Assembly (NCBI RefSeq): GCF_008253865.1
Contig: NZ_CP042331.1
Coordinates: 5,855,501-5,919,500 of the forward strand
Source of the DNA: Bosea sp. F3-2
Lineage (GTDB): Bacteria; Pseudomonadota; Alphaproteobacteria; Rhizobiales; Beijerinckiaceae
DNA: 64,000 bases
Direction of reading: 5' to 3'
This document shows positions 1 to 8,215 of the stretch, piece after piece. The number at the start of each line of letters is the position of its first letter. The stretch's first letter is position 1. The notes below the pieces were generated by a model, which saw only the letters and a list, made by a program, of their open reading frames with translations, was not told where the DNA came from and did not search any database. Position numbers and translations under genes: made by a program.

Positions 1-1
1 A

Positions 2-421
2 GTGATGACGCGCGAGGTCTGCGTGGCCAATCCGCAGGAAACCATTCAACAGGCGGCCAGGCTTATGGCCGGCCTCGACGTCGGAGTGCTGCCAGTCGGA
101 GATGACGAGCGGCTGGTGGGCATGATCACCGATCGCGACATCGCCATTCGCGGCGTCGCTGAAGGCAAGGCTCCGTTGACCAAGGTCAGCGAGGTCATGA
201 GCAACGAGGTCAGATACTGCTTCGCCGATCAGGAGATCGCCGAGGTCCTGCAAAACATGGGGGATATTCAGCTGCGCCGCCTGCCCGTCGTCGATCGCGA
301 CAAGCGGCTTGTCGGCATCCTCGCCCTCAGCGATGCAGTAGCTGCCGTTGCCAATGGTGCGGCAGGTGAGGCGCTGGCAGGTATCTCGCGTCCGGGTGGC
401 CTTCATAGCCAGACCGGCTAG
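2..421 (+). CDS. CBS-domain pair protein (5' end cut by window edge)
   Basis: Small protein made only of two CBS domains, roughly residues 1-60 and 68-125. Such stand-alone pairs usually bind adenine nucleotides and act as cytoplasmic regulatory modules or stress proteins. The first domain carries the typical L-V-G-M-I-T-D-R-D-I run and the second ends L-V-G-I-L-A-L-S-D. The visible start (GTG at 2, ATG at 5) falls inside the expected first CBS strand: relatives usually begin a few residues earlier with a K-x-x-x-V-M motif, so the true start is probably outside the window. No partner domain is visible, and the function is not predictable beyond ligand sensing. Confidence 0.8.
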   Translation: MMTREVCVANPQETIQQAARLMAGLDVGVLPVGDDERLVGMITDRDIAIRGVAEGKAPLTKVSEVMSNEVRYCFADQEIAEVLQNMGDIQLRRLPVVDRDKRLVGILALSDAVAAVANGAAGEALAGISRPGGLHSQTG

Positions 422-584
422 GCCCAAGCGCGCCGTCGAGGTTCGTGCAGTTCTCGACCGGACGACGGGGTGTGGAATTCGAAGCGATGGGTGCGTGATT
501 GCCGATCGCGGGAAGAATTCTCCCCAAGACGAGAGTGCAGCAACCGGCGGGTTTCACCCAGCCGGTTGCTTGCATGCTTGCGAC
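422..584. other. Non-coding stretch with a hairpin
   Basis: No supported gene. The only structure is a long imperfect hairpin at 540-569 (arms GCAACCGGC and GCCGGTTGC, inner GGGT/ACCC). It lies between the convergent CBS gene and the decayed DUF1236 remnant. No good T-run follows on either strand, so a terminator role is weakly supported. Confidence 0.4.
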
Positions 585-665
585 CTATTCGATGACATCG
601 ATGATTTGGCGGCTCCGCGGGTCGACGATCAGGACGTCGTCACCCACCAGGGTGTATTGGTAGCC
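585..665 (-). pseudogene. Remnant of a DUF1236-type protein C terminus
   Basis: Read on the minus strand, this frame encodes about 26 residues, GYQYTLV...PRSRQIIDVIE, then a TAG stop. They align residue for residue with the end of the intact DUF1236 protein at 1815-2231 (EYRYTVV...PRTRRVVQIIE). The frame stays open upstream but runs into the 3' end of the L,D-transpeptidase gene in a different frame. No start codon or signal peptide belonging to this frame is visible. It is best read as the surviving 3' end of a duplicated gene. Whether the sequence is expressed is unknown. Confidence 0.6.
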
Positions 666-715
666 GCGAAGCTGCTGGTCCCGCCCTGGAGTGCCCGCTG
701 CGGGACGGCCGAGCG

Positions 716-1735
716 CTAGTCGACGAAGCGCACGAGAGCGCCAGGTTTCACCATGCCGGCAAGATCCTCCGCATCCCAGTTCGTCAACCGCACGCAGCCA
801 TGCGACGAGGCTTTGCCGATCCGGGAAGGCTCGGGCGTTCCGTGGATTCCGAATGTCGGCTTGGAGAGCCCGATCCAGACGGTGCCGACAGGGTTGTTCG
901 GGCCGCGGGGAAGCACGAGCTTGTGCGTATTGCGGCCTTGCTGGAAGTTCTTGACCGGATCGTAGTGATAGGTGGGTTGCCTGACGACGCGCGCGACCTG
1001 GTATTCGCCCTCCGGCGACGGGGTGTCGCCACTGCCGATGGTCGCCGGATAGCTGGCGATCATTTCGCCTTGTGATCCATAGGCGGTGACCCTGCCGGTC
1101 CGCTTGTCGGCTTCGATCAACTGCACCTCTGCGCGCGGGGCGGTGCGCCCGGCTGCGATGACCAGAAGTGTTTCACCGGCCGCGCGGTAATGCGCGCGCG
1201 GATTGAGGGCGCGGAGCAAGCCCTCTCCCATTTTGAAGCGCTCGGCGAACATTTCCGGAGCTCTGCTGTAGGCGAGGCGCCGCATCCGGGCCTGTCGGGC
1301 GTAATCGCGCGGGATTCGTTTTGAAAAGACATAGCGGGCATCCGCCTCCGTCACCGTGTAGGAGGTGACGATGTCCTGGCTACTGTCACCGCCGAGGGCG
1401 CGCCAGGTGGCGTCGTCAACGGCATCACCGGCGCCGAGATTTTCGCGTCGGCGGAACTGGGCAAGAGCCTTGCGATAGTTCTCGCCATCCATCCCATCGA
1501 TCTCGCCGGGGGAAATGCCCTGGCGTACCAGCAGCGTCTGCAGCTTGACGATGGCCGCGCCTGGCTTTGCGCGCTGTACGATTGGCTTTGTTCGCTGGAC
1601 GGAGGAGGGCACCGGCCTGCCCGCCCGATTGATCTCGTCGGCCGTAAGGGCACGTGCATTGCCGAAGGCCGCGAGGAGGAGCACGACCGCAACGATGGTC
1701 GGCACGGCGCGGGATTTCGGGACCGGCTTCGGCAT
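716..1735 (-). CDS. L,D-transpeptidase (YkuD family) with peptidoglycan-binding domain
   Basis: Periplasmic cell-wall cross-linking enzyme of 339 residues. It has an N-terminal hydrophobic signal segment (about 10-30), a peptidoglycan-binding helical domain (about 55-115, L-Q-T-L-L-V-R-Q-G) and a C-terminal YkuD domain (about 200-338). The catalytic motif S-H-G-C-V-R-L is present, with Cys near residue 314 and the upstream H-G-T pair. The family makes 3-3 meso-DAP cross-links or attaches proteins to peptidoglycan; Hyphomicrobiales carry many paralogues. Its 3' end overlaps the frame of a DUF1236 remnant, and the DUF1236 gene at 1815 lies just upstream on the same strand. Confidence 0.92.
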   Translation of the reverse strand: MPKPVPKSRAVPTIVAVVLLLAAFGNARALTADEINRAGRPVPSSVQRTKPIVQRAKPGAAIVKLQTLLVRQGISPGEIDGMDGENYRKALAQFRRRENLGAGDAVDDATWRALGGDSSQDIVTSYTVTEADARYVFSKRIPRDYARQARMRRLAYSRAPEMFAERFKMGEGLLRALNPRAHYRAAGETLLVIAAGRTAPRAEVQLIEADKRTGRVTAYGSQGEMIASYPATIGSGDTPSPEGEYQVARVVRQPTYHYDPVKNFQQGRNTHKLVLPRGPNNPVGTVWIGLSKPTFGIHGTPEPSRIGKASSHGCVRLTNWDAEDLAGMVKPGALVRFVD

Positions 1736-1775
1736 CTGTGTGCGCTCGTCGCTCAGCTAGTTGCGAAGGCAAGAC

Positions 1776-1799
1776 GCCCGCCACCGCTGGGTGGCGGGC
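1776..1799 (-). terminator. Hairpin between the DUF1236 and L,D-transpeptidase genes
   Basis: Perfect 10-bp inverted repeat (GCCCGCCACC / GGTGGCGGGC) with a 4-nt loop, 15 nt beyond the stop codon of the minus-strand DUF1236 gene. The following minus-strand sequence has only a weak T-rich stretch, so it may act as an attenuating terminator or a processing structure. Confidence 0.45.
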
Positions 1800-1814
1800 A
1801 TCACGTCTGGTTCG

Positions 1815-2231
1815 CTATTCGATGATCTGGACGACCCGGCGCGTGCGCGGCTCGACCAGGACCGGCCGGTCGTTCACGACCGTGTAGCGATACTCCTTGT
1901 TGACGCGGAACTCCGCCGGGACGCGGTGATAAACCACGCCGCGCTGGGGCAAGACGGTGCCGACGCGCAATTCCTCACCATAGGAGTAGGAGGGGACGCG
2001 CTGTTCGACGACGTATTCCCGGAAGCGCGGTGTGTTGTCGCCGACAATACCGCCTGCAACCGCGCCGCCGACGCCGCCGACCACCGCCCCTACGGGACCG
2101 CCGACAATCGCGCCGCCCACTGCACCCGCCGCCGCACCACCGGCGGCTCCGCCGCGGGCGCCCTGCGGATTCTGAGCGAAGGCCAGCGCGGGAATGACCG
2201 TGAGCATCGCGGCCAAAGCTAATTTCTTCAT
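1815..2231 (-). CDS. DUF1236 domain exported protein with glycine zipper
   Basis: 138-residue exported protein. A Sec signal peptide ends around A-L-A-F-A-Q (residues 1-20). A long Gly/Ala/Val-rich segment (about 25-68) with repeated G-x-x-x-G spacing is typical of glycine-zipper proteins that associate with the outer membrane. The C-terminal DUF1236-like part (about 75-138) ends Y-R-Y-T-V-V-N-D-R-P-V-L-V-E-P-R-T-R-R-V. The family is common in Hyphomicrobiales and has no assigned biochemical function. A second, decayed copy of the C terminus lies at 585-665. Confidence 0.82.
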   Translation of the reverse strand: MKKLALAAMLTVIPALAFAQNPQGARGGAAGGAAAGAVGGAIVGGPVGAVVGGVGGAVAGGIVGDNTPRFREYVVEQRVPSYSYGEELRVGTVLPQRGVVYHRVPAEFRVNKEYRYTVVNDRPVLVEPRTRRVVQIIE

Positions 2232-2529
2232 GGCTTTTTGTCCTCCTGGAACAACCCAGACCCAACCGGCAAACCCCCGGCGTCAAGGCTTGGTTCCGCA
2301 GAAGAGCCAAATGCCCAATGGCTGGCATAAAGTTGCCGGGTTGGTTCCAGGTTCCGGGAAAGCTCGGATTTCATTGGCGTTTCTTGCCGCGAAGAGACCT
2401 GCGGGCCGACAAACGACGCACGCCACGGGCGGGGTCCATGTGCATCGCATGCGAGGCGGCAGCGGCCGCCATGTTTCCGCTCGAAAAGCCTCGGACGCTG
2501 TTGGGAAACAGCATCCCTTCCGGTTTCGC

Positions 2530-2565
2530 TTGCCTTCATCCCGTTCGGACAGTTTATATGTAAAC
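2530..2565 (+). promoter_or_regulatory. Predicted sigma70 promoter and overlapping palindromic operator of fadD
   Basis: TTGCCT (2530-2535), a 17-nt spacer and TTTATA (2553-2558) form a plausible housekeeping promoter about 135 nt before fadD. The -10 element lies inside the palindrome GTTTATATGTAAAC (2552-2565), so a repressor bound there would block polymerase. TetR-type fatty-acid regulators often use such short palindromes; which regulator binds here is unknown. The rest of 2232-2698 shows no gene. Confidence 0.5.
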
Positions 2566-2698
2566 GTTGTGCAGAGCGGAACAGCCGGCGCTTGCGCCTT
2601 GGTTCGCCGTTCCGCACTCTATGACGATGACAGTTCAATGACATCGACAAGGCCCGGAACCCGGCGATGACGGGTAACCGGGCGACAGGGAGGAGAGG

Positions 2699-4414
2699 AT
2701 GAACGCGATCGGCGCCACGCAGGCCAGGCATGATGCACGGCCGTGGCTTGCGCATTATCCACCGGCAGTGCCGGCGGAGCTGGACGACGCCAAGATCGGC
2801 ACGCTGGTCGATCTGATCCGTTCGTCCTGCGCGCGCTATGCCAACAGGCAGGCCTTCGAGAGCTTCGGCAAGACGATCACCTTCGCGGAAACCTTGCGCG
2901 CGGCCGAGGCCTTCGCCGGGTGGCTGCAGGCCAAGGGGCTCAAGAAGGGGGACCGTGTCGCGCTGATGATGCCGAACATCCTGGCCTATCCGGCGGCGAT
3001 CTTCGGCACGCTCATCGGCGGCTTCACCGTCGTCAACATCAACCCGCTTTATACGGCGCGCGAGCTGACCCATCAGGTCAACGACGCGGGCGCACGCGTG
3101 CTCGTGGTGATCGAGAACTTCGCCCATGTCGTCGAGGAGGCGAAGCCGAACCTGAAGCTTGATGCCATCGTCATCGCCACGGCCGGCGACCTGATGGGCT
3201 TCAAGGGCAAGATCGTCAATTTCGTCGCGCGCCGGATCAAGAAGGTCGTCAAGCCGTTCAACCTGCCGGGCGCGGTGCCGTTGCAGCAGATCCTGACGAG
3301 CGGCGCTGGCATGACCCCCGTGACGGTGACGTCGGAGGATGTCGCCTTCCTGCAATATACGGGCGGCACGACCGGCGTTGCCAAGGGCGCGACGCTGACG
3401 CATCGCAATGTCGCAGCGAATGTCCAGCAGGCCGGGCTGTGGCTGGAATGGGTGCTGGAGCCGCCCCAAGGGCGCGGCGAATACCAGCACGTCATGGTGA
3501 CGGCGCTGCCGCTCTACCACATCTTCGCGCTGACCTGCTGCTGCATGTTCCTGCTGCGGATCGGCGCCAAGAGCCTGCTGATCGCCAATCCGCGCGACAT
3601 TCCTGGCTTCGTCAAGACGTTGAGGTCGAGCCGCTTCACCCTGATCTCCGGCGTCAACACGCTCTACAACGCGCTGGCCAACCATCCCGAGATCAAGAAC
3701 GTCGATTTCTCCGAGCTGCGCTTCGCCGTCGCCGGCGGCATGGCGACGCAGGCTGCGGTCGCCAAGCAGTGGAAGGCCGTGACCGGGCGCCCGATCATCG
3801 AAGGCTATGGATTGTCCGAGACCTCCCCGGTCGCGACGATCAACCGGCCCGATATCCAGGAATTCACCGGCACCATCGGCTATCCGATCCCCTCGACGGA
3901 GATCGCCATCCGCGACGCCGAGGGCCACGACATGCCGCTCGGCGATTCCGGCGAGATCTGCATCCGCGGGCCGCAGGTGATGGCCGGCTACTGGAACCGC
4001 CCGGACGAGACCGCCAAGGCGATGACGGCCGACGGCTTCTTCCGCAGCGGCGATATCGGCGTGATGCTGCCTGACGGGCAGATCAAGGTCGTCGACCGCA
4101 TGAAGGACATGGTTCTCGTCTCGGGCTTCAACGTCTATCCGAACGAGGTCGAGGACGTGCTGGCCTCGCATCCGGGCGTGCTCGAAGCGGCGGTGATCGG
4201 CCTGCCCGACGAGCATTCCGGCGAGGCCGTCACCGCCTTCGTCGTGCGCAAGGACCAGACGCTGACGGCGGAGGAGCTGCGCGCCTACTGCAAGGAGAAC
4301 CTGACAGGCTATAAGGTGCCCAAGCAGATCTTCTTCCGGGAGACCCTGCCGAAGACTAATGTCGGCAAGGTGCTCAGACGGGCGCTGCGCGAGGAGGTCG
4401 TCGCCAAGCGCTGA
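2699..4414 (+). CDS. fadD: Long-chain fatty acid--CoA ligase
   Basis: 571-residue AMP-forming acyl-CoA synthetase (ANL superfamily). It activates fatty acids with ATP and CoA before beta-oxidation or lipid synthesis. The P-loop-like motif Y-T-G-G-T-T-G-V-A-K-G-A (about 219-230), the G-Y-G-L-S-E-T motif (about 368-374), S-G-D-I-G near 443 and the L-V-S-G-F-N-V-Y-P-N-E-V-E linker motif (about 469) are all present. Length and order match FadD. The start is fixed by a strong AGGAGAGG site directly upstream. It stands alone, with a predicted promoter and palindromic operator in the 467-bp gap before it. Confidence 0.93.
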   Translation: MNAIGATQARHDARPWLAHYPPAVPAELDDAKIGTLVDLIRSSCARYANRQAFESFGKTITFAETLRAAEAFAGWLQAKGLKKGDRVALMMPNILAYPAAIFGTLIGGFTVVNINPLYTARELTHQVNDAGARVLVVIENFAHVVEEAKPNLKLDAIVIATAGDLMGFKGKIVNFVARRIKKVVKPFNLPGAVPLQQILTSGAGMTPVTVTSEDVAFLQYTGGTTGVAKGATLTHRNVAANVQQAGLWLEWVLEPPQGRGEYQHVMVTALPLYHIFALTCCCMFLLRIGAKSLLIANPRDIPGFVKTLRSSRFTLISGVNTLYNALANHPEIKNVDFSELRFAVAGGMATQAAVAKQWKAVTGRPIIEGYGLSETSPVATINRPDIQEFTGTIGYPIPSTEIAIRDAEGHDMPLGDSGEICIRGPQVMAGYWNRPDETAKAMTADGFFRSGDIGVMLPDGQIKVVDRMKDMVLVSGFNVYPNEVEDVLASHPGVLEAAVIGLPDEHSGEAVTAFVVRKDQTLTAEELRAYCKENLTGYKVPKQIFFRETLPKTNVGKVLRRALREEVVAKR

Positions 4415-4513
4415 GACGCGGACGGTCGACAGCCGGGAGGACAACGTGTCTTCTAGGCGCGGCTTTGCGGGAAGGAATCGCTACTGCTGGCCGTCGCAGG
4501 AGAAGATTGTCGC

Positions 4514-5623
4514 TTGCCTCACCGCCTCGCCGAATTGCCGCTGCTGCGCCGGCTGAAGCCCGGTCTCCACGTCTACGATGAGGAGGCGCTGAATGCCGAG
4601 CCGGCCATCGGCCTGCTCGACCAGCAGATCACGCCGATCGACTCCTTCTTCATCCGCAACAACGGCGAACTGCCGGAGATCGGCGACGGACACGACTGGA
4701 CGCTGACGATCGATGGCGAGGTCGAGCGCCCGACGGTCTGGACGCTTGCGGGCCTGCGCCAGCGCTTCGAAACCGTGACGGTCACGGCCGTCCTCGAATG
4801 CGCCGGCAATGGGCGTTCGCAGTTCTCTCCGGCCACTGACGGGCTGCAATGGCGGCTCGGCGCCGTCGGCTGTGCGCGCTGGACGGGTGTGCGACTGGCG
4901 GATGTGCTCGAGCATGCCGGCCCGAAGCCGAGCGCCGTCTATACCGCGCACTACGCACCCGACCGACAAATCGGCAAGCCGGAGAAGGCGGCGCTGTCGC
5001 GCGGTCTGCCGATGGCCAAGGCGCTGGCGCCCGAGACCCTGATCGCTTTCGCCATGAACGACGAGCCGTTGCCGCGCCTGCATGGCGGGCCGTTGCGGAT
5101 CGTCGCGCCGGGCTATCCCGGTTCGGCCTGGCAGAAATGGCTCGACCGCATCAGCCTGCGCCCGGTCGAGCATGATGGCGAGAAGATGCGCGGCACCGAC
5201 TACCGGATGCCGATCAGGCCGCTGCAGCCGGGCGAGGCGCTGGACCCGGCCAATTTCACAGTGATCACCGACATGCCGGTGAAATCGCTCATCACCACGC
5301 CGGTCGACGGTTTCACCATGAAGGTGGGCGAGCGGCTGACGGTCGGCGGTTTCGCCTGGAGCGGCGCCATTCCGCTCGCTTCGGTCGAGCTCTCCTGCGA
5401 TAGCGGCGAAAGCTGGCAGGAGGTGCCGTTGCAGCCGGGCGAGGGGCCTTTCGCCTGGCGGCGCTTCGAGGCGGAGGTGTCCGCCGATCAGGCCGGACCG
5501 CTCGTCATCATGGCGCGGGCACGCGATGTCGCCGGCAATTGCCAGCCGCTGGAGATCGCCTGGAACCCGCGTGGCTACTGCAACAACCAGGTGCAGCGTC
5601 TGCGTGGCTCGGTCGTCGCCTGA
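4514..5623 (+). CDS. Sulfite oxidase-fold molybdopterin oxidoreductase
   Basis: 369-residue protein with a sulfite-oxidase-type molybdopterin domain (about 30-245) and a C-terminal Mo-co dimerisation domain (about 250-360). The Mo-binding Cys sits in V-L-E-C-A-G-N-G-R-S near residue 96. Members oxidise sulfite to sulfate or act on related substrates, usually in the periplasm. No Tat or Sec signal is visible and no cytochrome c subunit gene is adjacent, so location and electron acceptor are unclear. A TTG start is chosen because the frame is closed by TAG at 4454-4456, there is no ATG/GTG, and an AGGAGA site lies about 10 nt upstream. Confidence 0.82.
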   Translation: MPHRLAELPLLRRLKPGLHVYDEEALNAEPAIGLLDQQITPIDSFFIRNNGELPEIGDGHDWTLTIDGEVERPTVWTLAGLRQRFETVTVTAVLECAGNGRSQFSPATDGLQWRLGAVGCARWTGVRLADVLEHAGPKPSAVYTAHYAPDRQIGKPEKAALSRGLPMAKALAPETLIAFAMNDEPLPRLHGGPLRIVAPGYPGSAWQKWLDRISLRPVEHDGEKMRGTDYRMPIRPLQPGEALDPANFTVITDMPVKSLITTPVDGFTMKVGERLTVGGFAWSGAIPLASVELSCDSGESWQEVPLQPGEGPFAWRRFEAEVSADQAGPLVIMARARDVAGNCQPLEIAWNPRGYCNNQVQRLRGSVVA

Positions 5624-5782
5624 GGATTGAACCTTTTCGGCTCTCGCTGCGTCTAATCTCCGGGCCAGCCGCTTCGGCAAGGCTCCGCCGCCCCGGTCTC
5701 TCCTCCTCCTCCCATCGGCGACCGGGGCGGCTATCCCCTTTCGCGATGGTTAGAACCAGCTGACTTTCGGTGGAAACGCGCC

Positions 5783-5876
5783 GTCATTCCGGGCTTGCCC
5801 CGGAATCCATCGTAGAGCGCTTAAGCCCTATGATGGATTCCGGATCGCCGCCGCTTCGCGGCTTGTCCGGAATGAC
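5783..5876. repeat. Palindromic repeat, GTCATTCCGG family
   Basis: About 95-bp unit bounded by GTCATTCCGG and CCGGAATGAC, with inner arms GGAATCCATC/GATGGATTCC. It lies between the convergent sulfite-oxidase-type and mtaB genes. It is the first of at least ten related copies in this window. Confidence 0.85.
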
Positions 5877-5906
5877 GGGACCGTTTCCGTGAAAATCCAG
5901 CATGCT

Positions 5907-7178
5907 CTACGCCGCCAGCAAAGCGCGTGCGTCGGCCGCATGGCCGGTCGCTGCCACGATCTCGCCGGCCGCAATGTCGCGACCGAAGCGCACCAGCGTG
6001 AAATCCTCTGCCCGTCCGGTATTGCCGCGTTCGGTCAGGACGCTGAGCGGCCTGCCGATGCGCTCAGTGAGATGCCGCTCATGCGCGGCGCCTGCCGCCG
6101 CCCGCAGCCGCGCCGCTCGCTCTGAGACGACGGTGCCGGGGAGTTGCGGCATGCGCGCGGCCGGAGTGCCGGGACGGGCGGAATAGGGGAAGACATGGAC
6201 GAAGCTCAGCCCGCATTCCTCGACTAGCGCGAGCGAGCGGGAGAACATCGCCTCGTCCTCGGTCGGAAAGCCAGCGATGAGATCGGCACCGAAGACGATG
6301 TCGGGACGCAAAGTCCGGATCTCGGTGCAGAAGCGGATGGCATCAGTGCGACTGTGGCGTCGCTTCATGCGCTTCAGGATGAGGTCGTCGCCGGCCTGCA
6401 GCGAGAGATGCAGATGCGGCATCAGCCGCGTCTCGGTCGCGAGCAGGTCGCGCAGTGTGTCGTCGACCTCGACCGCGTCGATCGAGGACAGGCGCAGCCG
6501 CGGCAATTCGGGCAGGTCGCGCAAAATCGCTCGCGCCAGCGTGCCGAGCGACGGCTGATCCGGCAGATCGCGGCCATAGCTGGTGAGGTCGACGCCGGTC
6601 AGCACGATCTCGCGCGCGCCGGCTTCGACCAATCGGCGGCATTGCGCGATCACATCATCGGCCGCAAGCGAGCGCGAATTGCCGCGGCCGAAGGGGATGA
6701 CGCAGAAAGTGCAGCGATGGTCGCAGCCGTTCTGCACCTGGACGAAGCCGCGCGTATGGCCGGTGAAGCGGCCGGTGACCGGCGCACGCAATGTCGTGCG
6801 GGCCATGATGTCGCCGACATCGAGCTTGTCTACGGCGGGTGCATCCGCGTTTCCAAGGCTGTTCGATCGGGCAAGCGCGGCCCAGCTCTCGGGGTTGAGC
6901 TTCTCGTCATTGCCGATGACGCGGTCCGCTTCGGGCATCGCCGCGAAACGGGCGGGCTCGATCTGCGCGGCGCAGCCGGTGACGATGACCGGCCGGTCAG
7001 GCTGCTCGCGCTTGAGGTGGCGCACGGCCTGTCGCGCCTGCCGGGTCGCCTCGGCCGTCACGGCGCAGGAATTGACGATCGCGGCGTCCTTCAGCCCGGC
7101 GGCTTCGGCCTGGAGCCGCAGCGCCTCGCTTTCGACGATGTTGAGGCGGCAGCCGAAGGTGACGACCTCCAGTGTCAT
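5907..7178 (-). CDS. mtaB: tRNA (N6-threonylcarbamoyladenosine(37)-C2)-methylthiotransferase
   Basis: 423-residue radical-SAM methylthiotransferase converting t6A37 to ms2t6A37 in ANN-decoding tRNAs. The N-terminal MTTase domain carries three Cys (T-F-G-C-R-L-N, V-N-S-C-A-V, V-T-G-C-A-A). The radical SAM domain has the C-x3-C-x2-C cluster in N-G-C-D-H-R-C-T-F-C, followed by V-I-P-F-G-R-G. The last 50 residues form a short TRAM-like part. MtaB is favoured over MiaB because the N terminus reads V-V-T-F-G-C-R-L-N and the gene is paired with dapF. It starts 12 nt after the dapF stop, so the two are probably co-transcribed. Confidence 0.9.
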   Translation of the reverse strand: MTLEVVTFGCRLNIVESEALRLQAEAAGLKDAAIVNSCAVTAEATRQARQAVRHLKREQPDRPVIVTGCAAQIEPARFAAMPEADRVIGNDEKLNPESWAALARSNSLGNADAPAVDKLDVGDIMARTTLRAPVTGRFTGHTRGFVQVQNGCDHRCTFCVIPFGRGNSRSLAADDVIAQCRRLVEAGAREIVLTGVDLTSYGRDLPDQPSLGTLARAILRDLPELPRLRLSSIDAVEVDDTLRDLLATETRLMPHLHLSLQAGDDLILKRMKRRHSRTDAIRFCTEIRTLRPDIVFGADLIAGFPTEDEAMFSRSLALVEECGLSFVHVFPYSARPGTPAARMPQLPGTVVSERAARLRAAAGAAHERHLTERIGRPLSVLTERGNTGRAEDFTLVRFGRDIAAGEIVAATGHAADARALLAA

Positions 7179-7190
7179 TAGGTCAGCCCC

Positions 7191-8075
7191 TTAGGCCGCG
7201 CGCTCGATCAAGGCCGGGTCGATCCGGCCTTCCCATTCGAATTCGATCGGGCCGGTCATCAGCACATGGCCGTCGCTCTCGCGCCATTCGATGGCGAGAT
7301 CGCCGCCCGGCAGGCTGACCGTGGCCTTGCGGGCGGTAAGCTCGCGCCGCACGCCCGCGACCAGCGCCGCGCACGCGCCCGAGCCACAGGCCTGGGTGAT
7401 GCCGGCGCCACGCTCCCAGACGCGCAGGACGATATGATCGGGCGCCTTCACCGCGGCGAGCTCGATATTGGCGCGGTCGGGGAAGATCGGGTGGTTCTCG
7501 AGCAGCGGACCGATCTGTTCGAGATTGTAGGCATAGGGGTCCTCGACGAAGAAGACCGCATGGGGATTGCCCATGTTGACGGCGCAGGGCGTGTGCAGGA
7601 TCGGATTGTCGATCGGCCCGATCTGCAATTCGAAGCGGCTGGTATCCTCGAAGGGCTCGGCGAGCGGGATCTCGTCCCAGGCGAGGCGCGGCGCGCCCAT
7701 GTCGACGGTGAAGAGGGCCTCGCCCTCGCGCACGGTCGGCAGCAGCCCGGCCTTGGTCTGGAGGGCGAGGCGGGTCTTGGCGGCATCGCCCATCTGCGGA
7801 TCGGCGACCATCGCCCAGGCGACGCAGCGCGTGCCATTGCCGCAGGCGCCGGCCTCGGAACCATCGGTGTTGTAGATGCGCACGAAGGCGTCGGTGCCGG
7901 GCGTCACGGCGTCGTGCAGGACCATGAGCTGGTCGAAGCGGGCGCGCGGTTCGGCGGCGATGGCGCGGGCCTCGGCCTCGCTGACGACATGCTTCGTGCC
8001 GCGCAGGTCGAGCACCGTGATCTGGTTGCCGAGCCCGTTCATCTTCAGGAACCGGCGATTGGCCAGAGCGTTCAT
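7191..8075 (-). CDS. dapF: Diaminopimelate epimerase
   Basis: 294-residue PLP-independent epimerase interconverting LL- and meso-diaminopimelate in lysine and peptidoglycan synthesis. Both catalytic Cys motifs are present: G-A-C-G-N-G-T-R-C in the first half and T-Q-A-C-G-S-G-A-C in the second. The N terminus F-L-K-M-N-G-L-G-N is classic. The ATG at 8075 is chosen over upstream in-frame starts because the conserved N terminus follows closely. Operon with mtaB downstream; divergent from the gene at 8216. Confidence 0.95.
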   Translation of the reverse strand: MNALANRRFLKMNGLGNQITVLDLRGTKHVVSEAEARAIAAEPRARFDQLMVLHDAVTPGTDAFVRIYNTDGSEAGACGNGTRCVAWAMVADPQMGDAAKTRLALQTKAGLLPTVREGEALFTVDMGAPRLAWDEIPLAEPFEDTSRFELQIGPIDNPILHTPCAVNMGNPHAVFFVEDPYAYNLEQIGPLLENHPIFPDRANIELAAVKAPDHIVLRVWERGAGITQACGSGACAALVAGVRRELTARKATVSLPGGDLAIEWRESDGHVLMTGPIEFEWEGRIDPALIERAA

Positions 8076-8215
8076 TTGGTCACACGTCCCATGAATAGTG
8101 GGTCTATGGCCGAGGCGACGTGAAAAAGCCACCCTCATCCCCGTTCCTGAGAAAAGGTGGACATTCTATGTTGCACTGCAAGGGCGCGAATCGCGTGAAA
8201 CTCAGGGCCGTGACG

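Noticed and set aside
2228..4444. 738-codon minus-strand open frame opposite fadD
   Set aside because: Arg/Asp/His-rich composition typical of antisense frames in high-GC DNA; fadD fully explains the region.
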